Counted from the stretch's first letter, positions 15,477 to 25,108 are shown. The stretch: DNA of 49,969 nucleotides from B10-G9 sp964627755 (GCA_964627755.1 CAZVIH010000033.1:1-49969), one strand, 5' to 3'. Program-made: numbers and translations. Notes: generated by a model not told the origin, from the letters alone.

Positions 15477-15938
15477 TCAATCCACGTCGTTATAGGTCCA
15501 GACCCGGTTGATGAAGAAATTCCAGAACATCACCACTACAACCGCGATGCCCAGCGCAAAGGTATAACCCAGGCGGTCAGCAGTGAGTATTCCTAGGGGT
15601 ATAAAGGAAAACCGCCCAAAAAGATTTCGGAAGGGTTCTTCCAATGAGGTAAAAATAGGGGTCCGGATGGCCAACCCAACCAGGTTAACCAGGAAAAAGG
15701 TCACCAGTTGGCGGGAGATGTGTTTGGAGCGCGAATCCGGATAGGTCCAGAATCGGTTCCAAATAAAATTACTGGTAATCGCTAGAGTGAAAGAGACTGC
15801 CTGGGCCCATTCAGGTGCCAATCCCAAAAGGCTCATTATCAGATGGAAGGAGCCAAAGTCCACTACAGCTCCAAACGCTCCCACTACTGCAAATTTCAGG
15901 AATCTCTCCCTTTCTTTAGGGTCTTTGATCAAATTCAT
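15477..15938 (-). CDS. GtrA family membrane protein
   Basis: A 153-residue protein with four membrane helices (about 16-35, 41-60, 75-95 and 120-142) and the GtrA pattern FLKFAVVGAFGAVVDFGSFHLIMSLLG and SFTLAITSNFIWNRFWTYPDS. GtrA-like proteins help move or anchor lipid-linked sugars in cell-surface polysaccharide synthesis. It lies 4 nt downstream of an NDP-sugar decarboxylase-type gene in the same direction, consistent with a small cell-surface sugar operon. The loop with ILTADRLGYTF is family-typical variability. Confidence 0.88.
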   Translation of the reverse strand: MNLIKDPKERERFLKFAVVGAFGAVVDFGSFHLIMSLLGLAPEWAQAVSFTLAITSNFIWNRFWTYPDSRSKHISRQLVTFFLVNLVGLAIRTPIFTSLEEPFRNLFGRFSFIPLGILTADRLGYTFALGIAVVVVMFWNFFINRVWTYNDVD

Positions 15939-15942
15939 GGGA

Positions 15943-16896
15943 TTAAAGATTTTCCTGGAAAAAAGGAAGTGTACGCATAATTCCCTCCTCCAGCTCTATC
16001 GTCGGATTCCATCCCAGAACTTTTTGGGCCCGGGTGATATCTGGGCGTCGCCGTTCCGGATCCCCTTCTCCCCTTTTATCGGGATGGAAAACAACATCCA
16101 GGGGATTATCCAATAATCGATTTATAGTCTCAGCCAGAGCCAAAATAGACATTTCTGTGGGGTTGCCAATATTAACTGGCAGGTGTTCATCCGACAAAAG
16201 GAGGCGGTAGATCCCTTCAACTAAATCATCCACATAACAAAAACTGCGGGTCTGAGAACCGTCCCCGAAAATTGTCAACGGCTGTCCATTGAGGGCTTGC
16301 TCCAGGAAATTGGGCACTGCCCTGCCATCATCCAGCCGCATACGGGGACCATAGGTGTTAAAAATTCGCACGATCTTGGTATCGATCCCATGATAGCGGT
16401 GATAAGCCATGGTCAGTGCTTCTGCAAATCGTTTGGCTTCATCATAAACAGAACGCTCTCCAATAGGATTAACATGACCCCAGTAGGATTCGGGCTGGGG
16501 ATGGACTTGAGGATCACCATAAATTTCGCTGGTCGAAGCCAGTAAAAATCTTGCATTATAAGCCCGGGCCACACCCAGGGAGTTTAACGTTCCCAATCCA
16601 CCGGCTTTCATGGTCTGGATGGGTAAGTTGACATATCCGTAAGGAGAATTTGGATTGGGTGAAGCCGGGGAAGCAAAATGCATCACCGCATCCAAATTGG
16701 AATCTGGCACATCAATCGTAGTGGAAACATCATGTTCAATAAAAGAAAATTGATTATTATCAACCAAATGAGCCAAATTTTCGGGTCGACCGGTTATAAA
16801 GTTATCCAATCCAATCACTTTGTGGCCTTCTGAGAGCAGCCTATCACATAAGTGTGATCCTAAAAAACCTGCTGCACCAGTTATTAATACATTCAT
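15943..16896 (-). CDS. UDP-glucuronate decarboxylase-like SDR
   Basis: A 317-residue extended SDR: TGAAGFLGSHLCDRLL (NAD-binding), HFASPASP, STSEIYGDPQVHPQPESYWGHVNPIGERSVYDEAKRFAEAL (catalytic Ser-Tyr-Lys), RIFNTYGPRMRLDDGRAVPNF, and GSQTRSFCYVDDLVEG. These blocks are those of UDP-xylose synthase (UXS), which oxidises and decarboxylates UDP-glucuronate to UDP-xylose, or close GDP/dTDP-sugar relatives. It precedes the gtrA-like gene by 4 nt and follows a G5 lipoprotein gene by 13 nt, so the three likely form one transcript. The exact sugar is inferred from the family. Confidence 0.87.
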   Translation of the reverse strand: MNVLITGAAGFLGSHLCDRLLSEGHKVIGLDNFITGRPENLAHLVDNNQFSFIEHDVSTTIDVPDSNLDAVMHFASPASPNPNSPYGYVNLPIQTMKAGGLGTLNSLGVARAYNARFLLASTSEIYGDPQVHPQPESYWGHVNPIGERSVYDEAKRFAEALTMAYHRYHGIDTKIVRIFNTYGPRMRLDDGRAVPNFLEQALNGQPLTIFGDGSQTRSFCYVDDLVEGIYRLLLSDEHLPVNIGNPTEMSILALAETINRLLDNPLDVVFHPDKRGEGDPERRRPDITRAQKVLGWNPTIELEEGIMRTLPFFQENL

Positions 16897-16909
16897 CTAA
16901 TCTCCTTAA

Positions 16910-18520
16910 TTACCAATCCAGAGCCTCTACCCGTCCATCGCCAGTGACCTGCCAGGCGTCTCCTGTTTCAGGATCCAGAATCCAGATATTGCCTTCATAA
17001 ATAACCGCTAACGGAAAAGTTCCACTGGCTTGGGTTGTTTGAGGTGACCAGGCTCCCCATCCCCGAGATGGCTGCAAACCGGGGCTATCAGAGGCAGGGA
17101 ACACAAGGCGGTGATTAGATCCATCCCGATCCATCAAACCGACCCGGTAATTACTGGTAGCGCTTTGTTCTGGAAAGATAGCTTGCAAATAGGCCACCTG
17201 ATATGAAGCTTCTCCAGTAGCTTTGGCAGTTACGGGGGAAGGAAGCGGGTAGGCAAACATACCAACATCATATATCATCGTTTTCACGCCACCACCCGTT
17301 AGCGGGATGGCTACCAGATCAAACACCGGGGATTCCTCATCAGATTGCGAACCATCCCGGGAAGCATGATTGACCGTAAAAATCACATTGCCCAGCGGTC
17401 CTATTCCAATGCCAGGCATCCAGGCCCAATCTCCCTGGGTTTTAAATGGGACTATATCCAGTAAAACCTGTTTTTCAGCTTCCTCATATGGAATAATGCC
17501 AACTTGATCCGGGCTGGCATAAACCACAAAATCTCCTCCGGGGGAGAATTGGAAATCGGTTCCCCACCACCCATATACACCACCGTAATTGGTTTCCTGC
17601 AAAGTATTCACTCGCTGCGTCCAACCATTTTCACTGAATACTTTTAATATCAGGTCATTATTTGCCTGCCAGCCGGGGGCAGATAGGCGAGGTTCCACTG
17701 AAGAGTAAGCAAATTTAGGTTCTATTCCGGGCACCCAGCCAGCATAATGGATCACATTCTGAGAATCCAGCTCGAGCAATAAATCTTCGGGATCATCAAG
17801 CGCTACTACCCAGAGGGAGTTGATGATATCTTCATCCTCTTCTGTGCGGGTGAATAATAACCACTCACCATCTTCAGAAAGGGAAAACACCCTCCCGTCC
17901 AGATCTCCAGTAGCTACCAGCAAGGAGCGGTTAGCGGTGGACTGATCCATAATCCAGGCATTACCGTTGGACAAATAGACCAGGGGGCTTGGCAAACCAA
18001 TCGGGGCAATTGAAGATTGAACACCAACCAGGATGATTTCATTAACAGTCTCTTCTAAATCTAAGCTGCTGACCTCACTGAATGAAATCTCTTCACCATT
18101 TTCAAAAATACGCACAGAGATGATCTCCCTGATCCCGTTTTTCCCGGCCTGGAGCAGCTTTTCCTGACCCGCAGGTAGATTTTCTGTAGGCTGGCGGATG
18201 ACCTCAAAAGGTATTACGACCTCTTCAGTTTCTATACTCTCTTCCACCCGGATGACATTGATATCTGTATCCTCTGTCAAGGAGATCACAACGGCTGGTT
18301 CAGTGCGGTCTTTTCCTGAAAGGGAGATTCCTGCCGCATCCAATGTATCTCCTACTGTTGTGCCAGCAGGAACCTGAATGGACTCAAGACGACCATCAAC
18401 ATTAATCTGGATCTGGATCTGTTCCGGTACGGATGGTTGAGAGACTGTGGAACAACCAGAACTTATCAATACCAAGGCGCAGGCAGCAAGGACGATCTTG
18501 TAAAAATGGTATAATTTCAT
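16910..18520 (-). CDS. Lipoprotein with DUF348/G5 domains and C-terminal beta-propeller-like region
   Basis: A 536-residue exported lipoprotein. A signal peptide with lipobox ISSGC (lipid-bearing Cys23) is followed by a ubiquitin-like DUF348 segment (QINVDGRLESIQVPAGTTVGDTLDAAGISLSGKD) and a G5 domain (EEVVIPFEVIRQPTENLPAGQEKLLQAGKNGIREI...). Such domains occur in resuscitation-promoting factors and cell-wall proteins. Residues 190-536 contain repeated blade-like strands with WL, W..GI and NIWILDPETGDAWQVTGDGRVEALDW, as in TolB/WD40-like propellers. It is first in a group with the UXS-like SDR and gtrA. It probably acts at the outer face of the membrane; the ligand is unknown. Confidence 0.8.
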   Translation of the reverse strand: MKLYHFYKIVLAACALVLISSGCSTVSQPSVPEQIQIQINVDGRLESIQVPAGTTVGDTLDAAGISLSGKDRTEPAVVISLTEDTDINVIRVEESIETEEVVIPFEVIRQPTENLPAGQEKLLQAGKNGIREIISVRIFENGEEISFSEVSSLDLEETVNEIILVGVQSSIAPIGLPSPLVYLSNGNAWIMDQSTANRSLLVATGDLDGRVFSLSEDGEWLLFTRTEEDEDIINSLWVVALDDPEDLLLELDSQNVIHYAGWVPGIEPKFAYSSVEPRLSAPGWQANNDLILKVFSENGWTQRVNTLQETNYGGVYGWWGTDFQFSPGGDFVVYASPDQVGIIPYEEAEKQVLLDIVPFKTQGDWAWMPGIGIGPLGNVIFTVNHASRDGSQSDEESPVFDLVAIPLTGGGVKTMIYDVGMFAYPLPSPVTAKATGEASYQVAYLQAIFPEQSATSNYRVGLMDRDGSNHRLVFPASDSPGLQPSRGWGAWSPQTTQASGTFPLAVIYEGNIWILDPETGDAWQVTGDGRVEALDW

Positions 18521-18597
18521 GATAGTTTTTTAAATAGCAAACCCTCTATCAAGAGGGGATTTTACCCTCCTGGATGGCTCTAATTCCAGATTATAGC

Positions 18598-19176
18598 ATG
18601 ACAAAAGAAAAATACTCAGAGACGAATGACAAGCAAGACCTGAGCCCGAGCGCGCTCGTGGAAGCGATCCTGTTTGTTTCCCCCGAACCCATTACGGCAG
18701 CACAGATCTCTACCTTGCTGAACATCACCCCCAGGGAGGTAAAAAATGCCCTGGATGAACTTGAATCGCATTACCAGGGCAGAGGTATTCGCCTGCAGTA
18801 TCACAAGAATAAAATTCAAATAACATCTGCTCCTGAAGCAGCTCATGTTCTAGAGAGTATGCTGGAGCTTGAAACTACCAGCACCCTCAGCCAGGCAGCC
18901 TTGGAAACTCTGTCAATAATCGCTTACCAACAGCCTATCACTCGCCCGCAGATCGACTCCATCCGTGGTGTAAACAGTGATGGTGTGTTGAGGACCTTGC
19001 TGAACAAAGGGTTGATCGATGACGTTGGCCGGGCTGAAGGCCCTGGCCGCCCGATCCTTTACAGCACAACCACAGAATTCTTGAAACATTTTGGACTTTC
19101 GTCCTACGATGAGCTGCCCCCACTTGACTTTGAAGAACTCCAGGACACCACAGATCCCCAGGTCTTGAAAGGATAA
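18598..19176 (+). CDS. scpB: Segregation and condensation protein B
   Basis: About 192 residues (200 if the ATG at 18574 is used; neither start has a good ribosome site, and the shorter begins with the usual charged leader). ScpB binds ScpA and SMC in chromosome condensation. Family pattern: LVEAILFVSPEPITAAQISTLLNI (first winged helix), LETLSIIAYQQPITRPQIDSIRGVNSDGVLRTLLNKGLIDDVGRAEGPGRPILYSTTTEFLKHFGL (second winged helix). scpA is not adjacent on the left, unlike in many genomes. rluB follows 46 nt later, the common scpB-rluB order. Confidence 0.92.
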   Translation: MTKEKYSETNDKQDLSPSALVEAILFVSPEPITAAQISTLLNITPREVKNALDELESHYQGRGIRLQYHKNKIQITSAPEAAHVLESMLELETTSTLSQAALETLSIIAYQQPITRPQIDSIRGVNSDGVLRTLLNKGLIDDVGRAEGPGRPILYSTTTEFLKHFGLSSYDELPPLDFEELQDTTDPQVLKG

Positions 19177-19222
19177 ACTGGATTACAACCAAACTCTTCA
19201 CCTGTTTCCCTAACCAATCTGT

Positions 19223-19948
19223 ATGGAAAATCGCCTCCAAAAAATTCTCGCCCAAGCAGGATATGGATCCCGACGAAGCTGCGAGGTATTGATCAGCGAA
19301 GGACGGGTATCCGTGAACGGGAAAACTGCTTCCCTGGGTGATAAAGCGGATCAAGAACAGGATCAGATCTCAGTTGACGGAGTTCTGGTATCTTCCCCCA
19401 AAATAATTCAGTATATTATGCTGCATAAGCCTAAAGGGGTCTTGTCCACTGTCAGCGCGCCAGATCGGCGCCCAACGGTCCGCTCCCTGATTGATCTGCC
19501 TGGTCGCCTCTACCCGGTTGGCAGGCTGGACATCAATAGTGAAGGGCTGATCCTGATGACCAATGATGGTGTTTTAACCCATCAGCTAACTCATCCCAGT
19601 TTTGAACATGAAAAAGAATACAGGTTATTGGTAAATCCACGACCAAACGAACAACAATTAAAAGCCTGGCGCAAAGGCATGATCCTGGAGGATGGATCAC
19701 ACACACAGCCAGCCCAGGCCTGGATAGAACATAAAGACTCGGCAGGCACCTGGATGGGGGTTATACTTAAAGAAGGGAAAAAACGCCAGCTTCGCAGGAT
19801 GGCCGAAAGTAGTGATCTGGTAGTAAAACGCTTGATCCGGATCAGAATAGGCAATTTGGACCTGGGAGATCTGCTCCCCGGTGAATGGCGAGAGCTGACC
19901 GGTGAAGAAATCAAAAACCTGCAAAGCCTAATCATCAGTAAAGGATAA
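19223..19948 (+). CDS. rluB: 23S rRNA pseudouridine synthase, RluB/RsuA type
   Basis: A 241-residue enzyme. The N-terminal S4 RNA-binding domain reads RLQKILAQAGYGSRRSCEVLISEGRVSVNG; the catalytic domain has YPVGRLDINSEGLILMTNDG with the catalytic Asp in GRLD, then LLVNPRPNEQQL and GKKRQLRRMAE near the C-terminus. It isomerises a uridine to pseudouridine in 23S (or small-subunit) rRNA. It follows scpB and lies 2 nt before the next gene. Specific position on rRNA is inferred from the scpB linkage. Confidence 0.93.
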   Translation: MENRLQKILAQAGYGSRRSCEVLISEGRVSVNGKTASLGDKADQEQDQISVDGVLVSSPKIIQYIMLHKPKGVLSTVSAPDRRPTVRSLIDLPGRLYPVGRLDINSEGLILMTNDGVLTHQLTHPSFEHEKEYRLLVNPRPNEQQLKAWRKGMILEDGSHTQPAQAWIEHKDSAGTWMGVILKEGKKRQLRRMAESSDLVVKRLIRIRIGNLDLGDLLPGEWRELTGEEIKNLQSLIISKG

Positions 19949-19950
19949 TT

Positions 19951-22900
19951 ATGGAAACAGGCAGCGACCAAAAGAAGACTTCCTGGCTGGATAAACCAGC
20001 TTTCTCCAACATCAACATCTCCTGGGAAATGATTGTTTTTGGGATCATCCTCCTGCTGGCAGTCCTGTCCCGTTTTTATGATCTGGGAGCCCGGGTTATC
20101 AGTCACGACGAAACTTCCCATGTCTATTATGCCTGGCGACTGTTTAAAGGGATGGGTTACAGCCATGACCCCATCACCCATGGACCCTTCCAGTTTCATT
20201 TCCTAGCTTTGATCTATTTCCTGCTGGGAGATAACGACTATTCAGCCAGGGTCCCGGCAGCGATCGCCAGCGTGGCAGCTATCATTTTCTTATGGAAATA
20301 CCGCCGCTACCTCGGCAACTGGGGTACTCTGGCTGCCTCCCTGATGTTCCTGATCTCACCTTTCCTGCTCTATTACGGACGCTATACCCGCAACGAAGCA
20401 TTCTCCGTCTTTTTTGGACTGATCACCATCTGGGCCATATTACGCTGGTTGGAAACCTCCTCTCCACGTTTTTTATACTGGTTAACTGCTGCAACAATGC
20501 TGCACTTCGCCACCAAGGAAACAGCTTTCATTTACACTGCCCAGGCGATGATATTCCTTGGCCTGGTCTTTATCGTCGACCTGAATAAAAAAGAGTGGGA
20601 ACTGCCCGGACATAAGAAGATATTTAATGCTGGGTTGATCGGCACAGGTCTATTTCTAGCTTTGAGCTTCTGGGCCAAATCTTACGTGCCGGAATTTCCG
20701 ATTGCTGATGACCAACCGGCTGGCCTTGATCCCATGACTACTCTTCCCTTGGCACTGGCAGGACTTACACTATTAGGATCCTTGATCATAACCATCACAG
20801 GGTATAAATGGAAAAACCTGAAAACCCTGCCTTCATTCAGTGCTTTACTGCTGCTCTTCACACTGGTGCTTCCCCAATTGGCACCTTTCCCCGCAAACGC
20901 TCTGGGATTAGATGCCCTGGATTATTCACCGAGCGGGATGTTTGCTACTGGCGCCATCATTGTGGTCTTAACTGCCATCGCAGTTGCAGTTGGATTGGCC
21001 TGGAATCGCAAAGAATGGTTGATCAATGCGGCTATCTTCTACATCCCCTTCACAATCTTTTATACAACATTCTTTACGAACGGCACCGGATTCTTTACCG
21101 GTTTGGTCGGTTCCCTGGGCTACTGGTTGAAACAGCAAGCTGTCGAACGCGGAAGCCAACCCTGGTACTATTACTGGCTGATCCAAATCCCGATCTATGA
21201 ATACCTTCCCGCTCTGGCTGGCTTTGCGACAGCTATCGGGGTCGGAATAAAGAGCATCTCCAGAAAATCCAAACCAGCTCCAACCCAATGGGCAGAATTG
21301 GATGAAGATCAGACCAAGGCGCCTGTATTTGCCTTATTGGCCTTCTGGTCACTTACCAGTCTGATTGCCTACCCGCTCGCGGGTGAAAAAATGCCCTGGT
21401 TGACAGCCCACATCACTTTTCCGCTTATTCTGCTGGCAGCCTGGGGTTTCCAGCGAATGATGGCTGCATTTGATACCAAATCCTTTGGAGAGAAAAAAGG
21501 CTGGCTGGTGATGGGCATGATCTTGATCTTCTTAACCAGTTTCTTTGGAGTATTTGGATCTCTTCTCTCATCAACTCCCCCATTCCAGGGATCTGAACTT
21601 CATCAACTGAAAGAGACCGGGAATTTTCTGTCAGCTCTTCTCATTGCCGGAGTAAGCGGTTATATCATCTGGAAGCTGGTAAAGGATTGGCAACCGCTTC
21701 AGATCTGGATCTCAATAGCAAACAGCATCCTGCTTGTTCTGGTTCTGTTGACAAGCCACACTGCTATTCAGGCAGCATATATCAACTACGATGAACCAAC
21801 TGAATACCTGGTTTATGCCCATGGCGGGCGGGGGATAAAAGATGCTCTGGAACAAATAGAGGAACTTTCATATCGCACCAGTGATGGTCTGGCCATGGAA
21901 GTCGCCTTTGACAATGAATCCACTTATCCCTACTGGTGGTATCTGCGGAACTATGAAAACCAACGTTATTATGGTGAGAATCCTACCCGCGATTTACGGA
22001 ACGCCCCCGCTATCCTGGTCGGCAATAATAACTACGCCAAACTGGAGCCCATAGTAGGGAACGCTTATTATGAATTCAGATATCAGCGTATCATCTGGCC
22101 AAACCAGGATTATTACGACCTGACCTGGGAGAGGATCGGCAATGCCATTAAAGACCCTAATATCAGGGAAGGCATCTTCCGAATCTGGCTGCTGCGTGAT
22201 TACCAGAAATATGCCGAAGCAACTGGTAAAAATATCAGTCTCGCCGCCTGGAGCCCCGCGGATGAGATGAAGCTCTACATCCGCAAGGATGTGGCGGCCC
22301 AGGTTTGGAATTACGGTACCCTTGACTTCTCTTCTGCACAGATTATAGATCCCTATGAAGGAAAAGAGCTTACCCTGGCCGCGGAACGCAGTATTGGTCA
22401 GACCGATCTGGTCTCTCCCCGTAATATGGAGCAAGCTCCTGACGGAACAATATACATCCTGGATACTGGCAATAACCGGGTTTTACACATGACAGTGGAT
22501 GGGCAACTGCTCAATACCTGGGGTGAATTTGGTTCCTCAGATGGAACAAACTCCGCCCAGGGACAATTTAACGAACCCTGGGGTATTGCTATCAGCCCTG
22601 ATGGGGATGTCTTTATTGCTGATACCTGGAATCACCGCATCCAGAAATTCAGCCCCGAGGGAGAATTCCTGGTAAGCTGGGGGCACTTCGGACAGCGGGA
22701 AACACCGGATGCGTTCTGGGGTCCGCGGGATGTTGCAGTGGACCAGAACGGCCATGTCTATGTTTCCGATACAGGCAATAAACGGATTGTGGTTTTTGAT
22801 GATCAGGGAACTTTCATTACTGAATATGGTGAAGTTGGTTTTGGTGATGGTCAATTTGATGAACCTTCGGGACTGGCGTTGGACCTGTCTGGAAACCTCT

Positions 22901-23262
22901 ACGTGGCAGATACTTGGAATCAGCGCATTCAGGTCTTTTCTCCCGATATTAACGGCGTAGCCCAATACTTCCTCAATAAATGGGATGTGGAAGGCTGGTA
23001 TGGCCAGTCACTGGACAACAAACCTTACATCACGGTCGGAGTAGATGGTTTGATCTATGCCAGCGATCCAGAACTTTCCAGGATCATCGTCTTCACACCT
23101 CTTGGAGAAGTGGTTGCGGCCTGGGGTTCTGAAGGAATAGATCCCACCAACCTGTACTTCCCCACCGGGATCAGTGCGGCTGACGATGGCGGCATCTGGG
23201 TTTGTGATACCAAGAACAACCGCATCCAGTATTTTAATAATCCTTTCCCTGTGGAAGAATAA
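19951..23262 (+). CDS. TIGR03663-type membrane glycosyltransferase-like protein fused to NHL-repeat propeller
   Basis: A 1103-residue protein. Residues 1-600 have about 12 membrane helices in a PMT/GT39 or Agl23-like arrangement. The first loop motif VISHDETSHVYYAWRLFKGMGYSHDPITHGPFQFH matches TIGR03663 members, whose acidic pair fits catalytic residues of dolichyl/undecaprenyl-linked glycosyltransferases. Residues 810-1103 hold five or six NHL repeats, e.g. FNEPWGIAISPDGDVFIADTWNHRIQKF and DEPSGLALDLSGNLYVADTWNQRIQVF, forming an extracellular beta-propeller. It starts 2 nt after rluB. The function, perhaps protein or lipid glycosylation at the membrane, is inferred from the family. Confidence 0.82.
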   Translation: METGSDQKKTSWLDKPAFSNINISWEMIVFGIILLLAVLSRFYDLGARVISHDETSHVYYAWRLFKGMGYSHDPITHGPFQFHFLALIYFLLGDNDYSARVPAAIASVAAIIFLWKYRRYLGNWGTLAASLMFLISPFLLYYGRYTRNEAFSVFFGLITIWAILRWLETSSPRFLYWLTAATMLHFATKETAFIYTAQAMIFLGLVFIVDLNKKEWELPGHKKIFNAGLIGTGLFLALSFWAKSYVPEFPIADDQPAGLDPMTTLPLALAGLTLLGSLIITITGYKWKNLKTLPSFSALLLLFTLVLPQLAPFPANALGLDALDYSPSGMFATGAIIVVLTAIAVAVGLAWNRKEWLINAAIFYIPFTIFYTTFFTNGTGFFTGLVGSLGYWLKQQAVERGSQPWYYYWLIQIPIYEYLPALAGFATAIGVGIKSISRKSKPAPTQWAELDEDQTKAPVFALLAFWSLTSLIAYPLAGEKMPWLTAHITFPLILLAAWGFQRMMAAFDTKSFGEKKGWLVMGMILIFLTSFFGVFGSLLSSTPPFQGSELHQLKETGNFLSALLIAGVSGYIIWKLVKDWQPLQIWISIANSILLVLVLLTSHTAIQAAYINYDEPTEYLVYAHGGRGIKDALEQIEELSYRTSDGLAMEVAFDNESTYPYWWYLRNYENQRYYGENPTRDLRNAPAILVGNNNYAKLEPIVGNAYYEFRYQRIIWPNQDYYDLTWERIGNAIKDPNIREGIFRIWLLRDYQKYAEATGKNISLAAWSPADEMKLYIRKDVAAQVWNYGTLDFSSAQIIDPYEGKELTLAAERSIGQTDLVSPRNMEQAPDGTIYILDTGNNRVLHMTVDGQLLNTWGEFGSSDGTNSAQGQFNEPWGIAISPDGDVFIADTWNHRIQKFSPEGEFLVSWGHFGQRETPDAFWGPRDVAVDQNGHVYVSDTGNKRIVVFDDQGTFITEYGEVGFGDGQFDEPSGLALDLSGNLYVADTWNQRIQVFSPDINGVAQYFLNKWDVEGWYGQSLDNKPYITVGVDGLIYASDPELSRIIVFTPLGEVVAAWGSEGIDPTNLYFPTGISAADDGGIWVCDTKNNRIQYFNNPFPVEE

Positions 23263-23287
23263 CCCAAAGAAAATTAATATAAGCTCC

Positions 23288-23305
23288 CGGAATGTTAACA
23301 TTCCG
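23288..23305. repeat. Perfect 18-bp palindrome after the giant membrane protein
   Basis: CGGAATGTTAACATTCCG is self-complementary and is flanked by GCTC/GAGC, giving a 28-nt inverted repeat. It precedes the terminator at 23324. Confidence 0.7.
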
Positions 23306-23323
23306 TGAGCCTGAAAGTCACAA

Positions 23324-23355
23324 AAAAAGTCCTGCTTTTTACAGCAGGACTTTTT
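23324..23355 (+). terminator. Intrinsic terminator after the scpB-rluB-membrane protein operon
   Basis: Thirteen-base arms AAAAAGTCCTGCT / AGCAGGACTTTTT around loop TTTTAC. The arms supply the T run on both strands. Confidence 0.9.
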
Positions 23356-23433
23356 CAGGTAATATTTCCTATAATAAAGTCATCTAAATCATATTGATGA
23401 GAAAAATTTATTAGTGAATATGTTGGAGATACC

Positions 23434-24390
23434 ATGTCTGAGAACTTGAGAGATGAAATTACACCGCTAAGAAGATATGCTACCCGGAAAGAATTCCTTA
23501 AAACCTTGGGTGTTGTAGGTGTCAGTGCGGCTGTTTTGGCTGCCTGCCAGGATAAACCATTTATCGCCGGCGAGGATCTGCCCGTATCAGGTCCCACTCC
23601 TGAACCTAGCGCCACGGGTCTAACAGATGATCTGGGAAATCCTTTAACATCCTACAATGACATTATCAGCTATAACAACTTTTACGAGTTCACGACCGAC
23701 AAAGAAGGTGTTGTAAAACTATCCCAGGAATTTCAATCCTCTCCCTGGGCAATAGAGATAGGCGGATTAGTTGAAAATCCAGGTCCAATATCTATGGAGG
23801 ATATTCGGGAGCGCTACACTTCTGAAGAGCGCATATACCGCATGCGCTGCGTGGAAGGATGGTCAATGGTCATCCCCTGGCAGGGATTCCCCCTGTCGCA
23901 GTTGCTGGAAGATATCAAACCTAAACCGGAAGCCAAATACGTTCGATTTGAGTCCATTTACGACCCCAAATCGCTCCCAGGCCAGAGCAACAGATATTTC
24001 CCGTGGCCTTATGTGGAAGGTTTACGGATGGACGAAGCCTATCATGATCTGACCCTGCTGGCAACGGGCTTATATGGGGAGGATTTGTTGCCTCAGAACG
24101 GTGCTCCTATCCGATTAGTGGTACCCTGGAAATACGGCTTCAAAAGCATCAAATCTATCGTGAAAATCGACCTGGTTGAAGAGATGCCAGTTTCACTGTG
24201 GATGGAATCTGCACCGAATGAATATGGTTTTTATGCCAATGTGAACCCCAACGTTGATCATCCTCGCTGGTCTCAAGCAACGGAACGTCGAATCGGCGAG
24301 TTATCTCGCCGGAATACCCTGATGTTCAACGGTTATGAAAAAGAAGTAGGCTCGCTTTATGAAAGTATGGACCTCGTTAAAAACTTCTAA
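23434..24390 (+). CDS. msrP: Protein-methionine-sulfoxide reductase catalytic subunit MsrP
   Basis: A 318-residue molybdopterin enzyme that reduces methionine sulfoxide in exported proteins. The N-terminus has a Tat-like leader with TRKEFLK instead of the strict twin arginine, a hydrophobic stretch and LAAC, so it may be a lipoprotein anchored outside. The Mo-ligand Cys is in RMRCVEGWSMVIPWQGFPL; LENPGPIS, YVRFESIYDP and VPWKYGFKSIKSI are family blocks. msrQ overlaps its end by 32 nt, so the pair is translated together. The lipobox and lysine-containing Tat motif are departures from the E. coli form. Confidence 0.92.
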   Translation: MSENLRDEITPLRRYATRKEFLKTLGVVGVSAAVLAACQDKPFIAGEDLPVSGPTPEPSATGLTDDLGNPLTSYNDIISYNNFYEFTTDKEGVVKLSQEFQSSPWAIEIGGLVENPGPISMEDIRERYTSEERIYRMRCVEGWSMVIPWQGFPLSQLLEDIKPKPEAKYVRFESIYDPKSLPGQSNRYFPWPYVEGLRMDEAYHDLTLLATGLYGEDLLPQNGAPIRLVVPWKYGFKSIKSIVKIDLVEEMPVSLWMESAPNEYGFYANVNPNVDHPRWSQATERRIGELSRRNTLMFNGYEKEVGSLYESMDLVKNF

Positions 24391-25003
24391 TAACTGGAAG
24401 GATCTCAAGAAACCCTTAGCCTCAATTATGCATCTTGCAGTGCATATCGGTTCTTCCATACCTCTGCTGGTAGGATTATGGGATTTCTGGCAGAGCAACC
24501 TGGGTGCTAATCCCATTCAGGAGATCACTCACCGGACCGGAAAAACAGCTATCTTATTATTGATCCTATCACTGGCTGTATCTCCTCTTCGACAGCTTTT
24601 AAAGTGGAATCAGATCAATAAACTCCGTCGTCCACTGGGTTTGTGGGCTGCCTTTTATGCTGGAGTTCATTTTTCGATCTATGTTGTCCTGGACTATGGT
24701 TTTCAATGGAAAGCGCTTTTAGCCAACTCTCTGACCAATAAGTTCATCCTATTAGGTTCAGCTACTGGGTTGATTCTACTGCTGCTGTCGATTACATCAT
24801 TAACATTCTTTCTGAAGAAAATGGGAAAGAATTGGAAAAAATTGCACCGTTTTGTTTACGCCGCCGGTATCCTGGCTGCCTTGCATTTCATCCTGGCGGT
24901 TAAACCCGGTGTTCTGGATCCCTGGCCGTATGCCCTGGCCATGGCTCTCCTGCTTTTGTTCCGGCTGCCTCCTGTCCAGACCTGGGTTAAGAAGACAATT
25001 TAA
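24359..25003 (+). CDS. msrQ: Heme-binding membrane subunit MsrQ
   Basis: A 214-residue protein with about six membrane helices. MsrQ carries heme b and feeds electrons from the quinone pool or a flavin reductase to MsrP. Seen: GANPIQEITHRTGKTAILLLILSLAVSPLRQLL, LRRPLGLWAAFYAGVHFSIYV (heme-ligand His), and KKLHRFVYAAGILAALHFIL (two further His). These match the ferric-reductase-like family. The ATG at 24359 overlaps msrP; a later ATG at 24428 is possible but would remove part of the first helix region. Confidence 0.9.
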   Translation: MKVWTSLKTSNNWKDLKKPLASIMHLAVHIGSSIPLLVGLWDFWQSNLGANPIQEITHRTGKTAILLLILSLAVSPLRQLLKWNQINKLRRPLGLWAAFYAGVHFSIYVVLDYGFQWKALLANSLTNKFILLGSATGLILLLLSITSLTFFLKKMGKNWKKLHRFVYAAGILAALHFILAVKPGVLDPWPYALAMALLLLFRLPPVQTWVKKTI

Positions 25004-25108
25004 TAGTCACCTAGAAGACATTCCGGTTTCTGTGCCAGATTTGTCATATCTTTTATAGGATGCTCATCATATTTCGCTTTTACCTCCGTAAAAGGGAATT
25101 TTCTTGCA

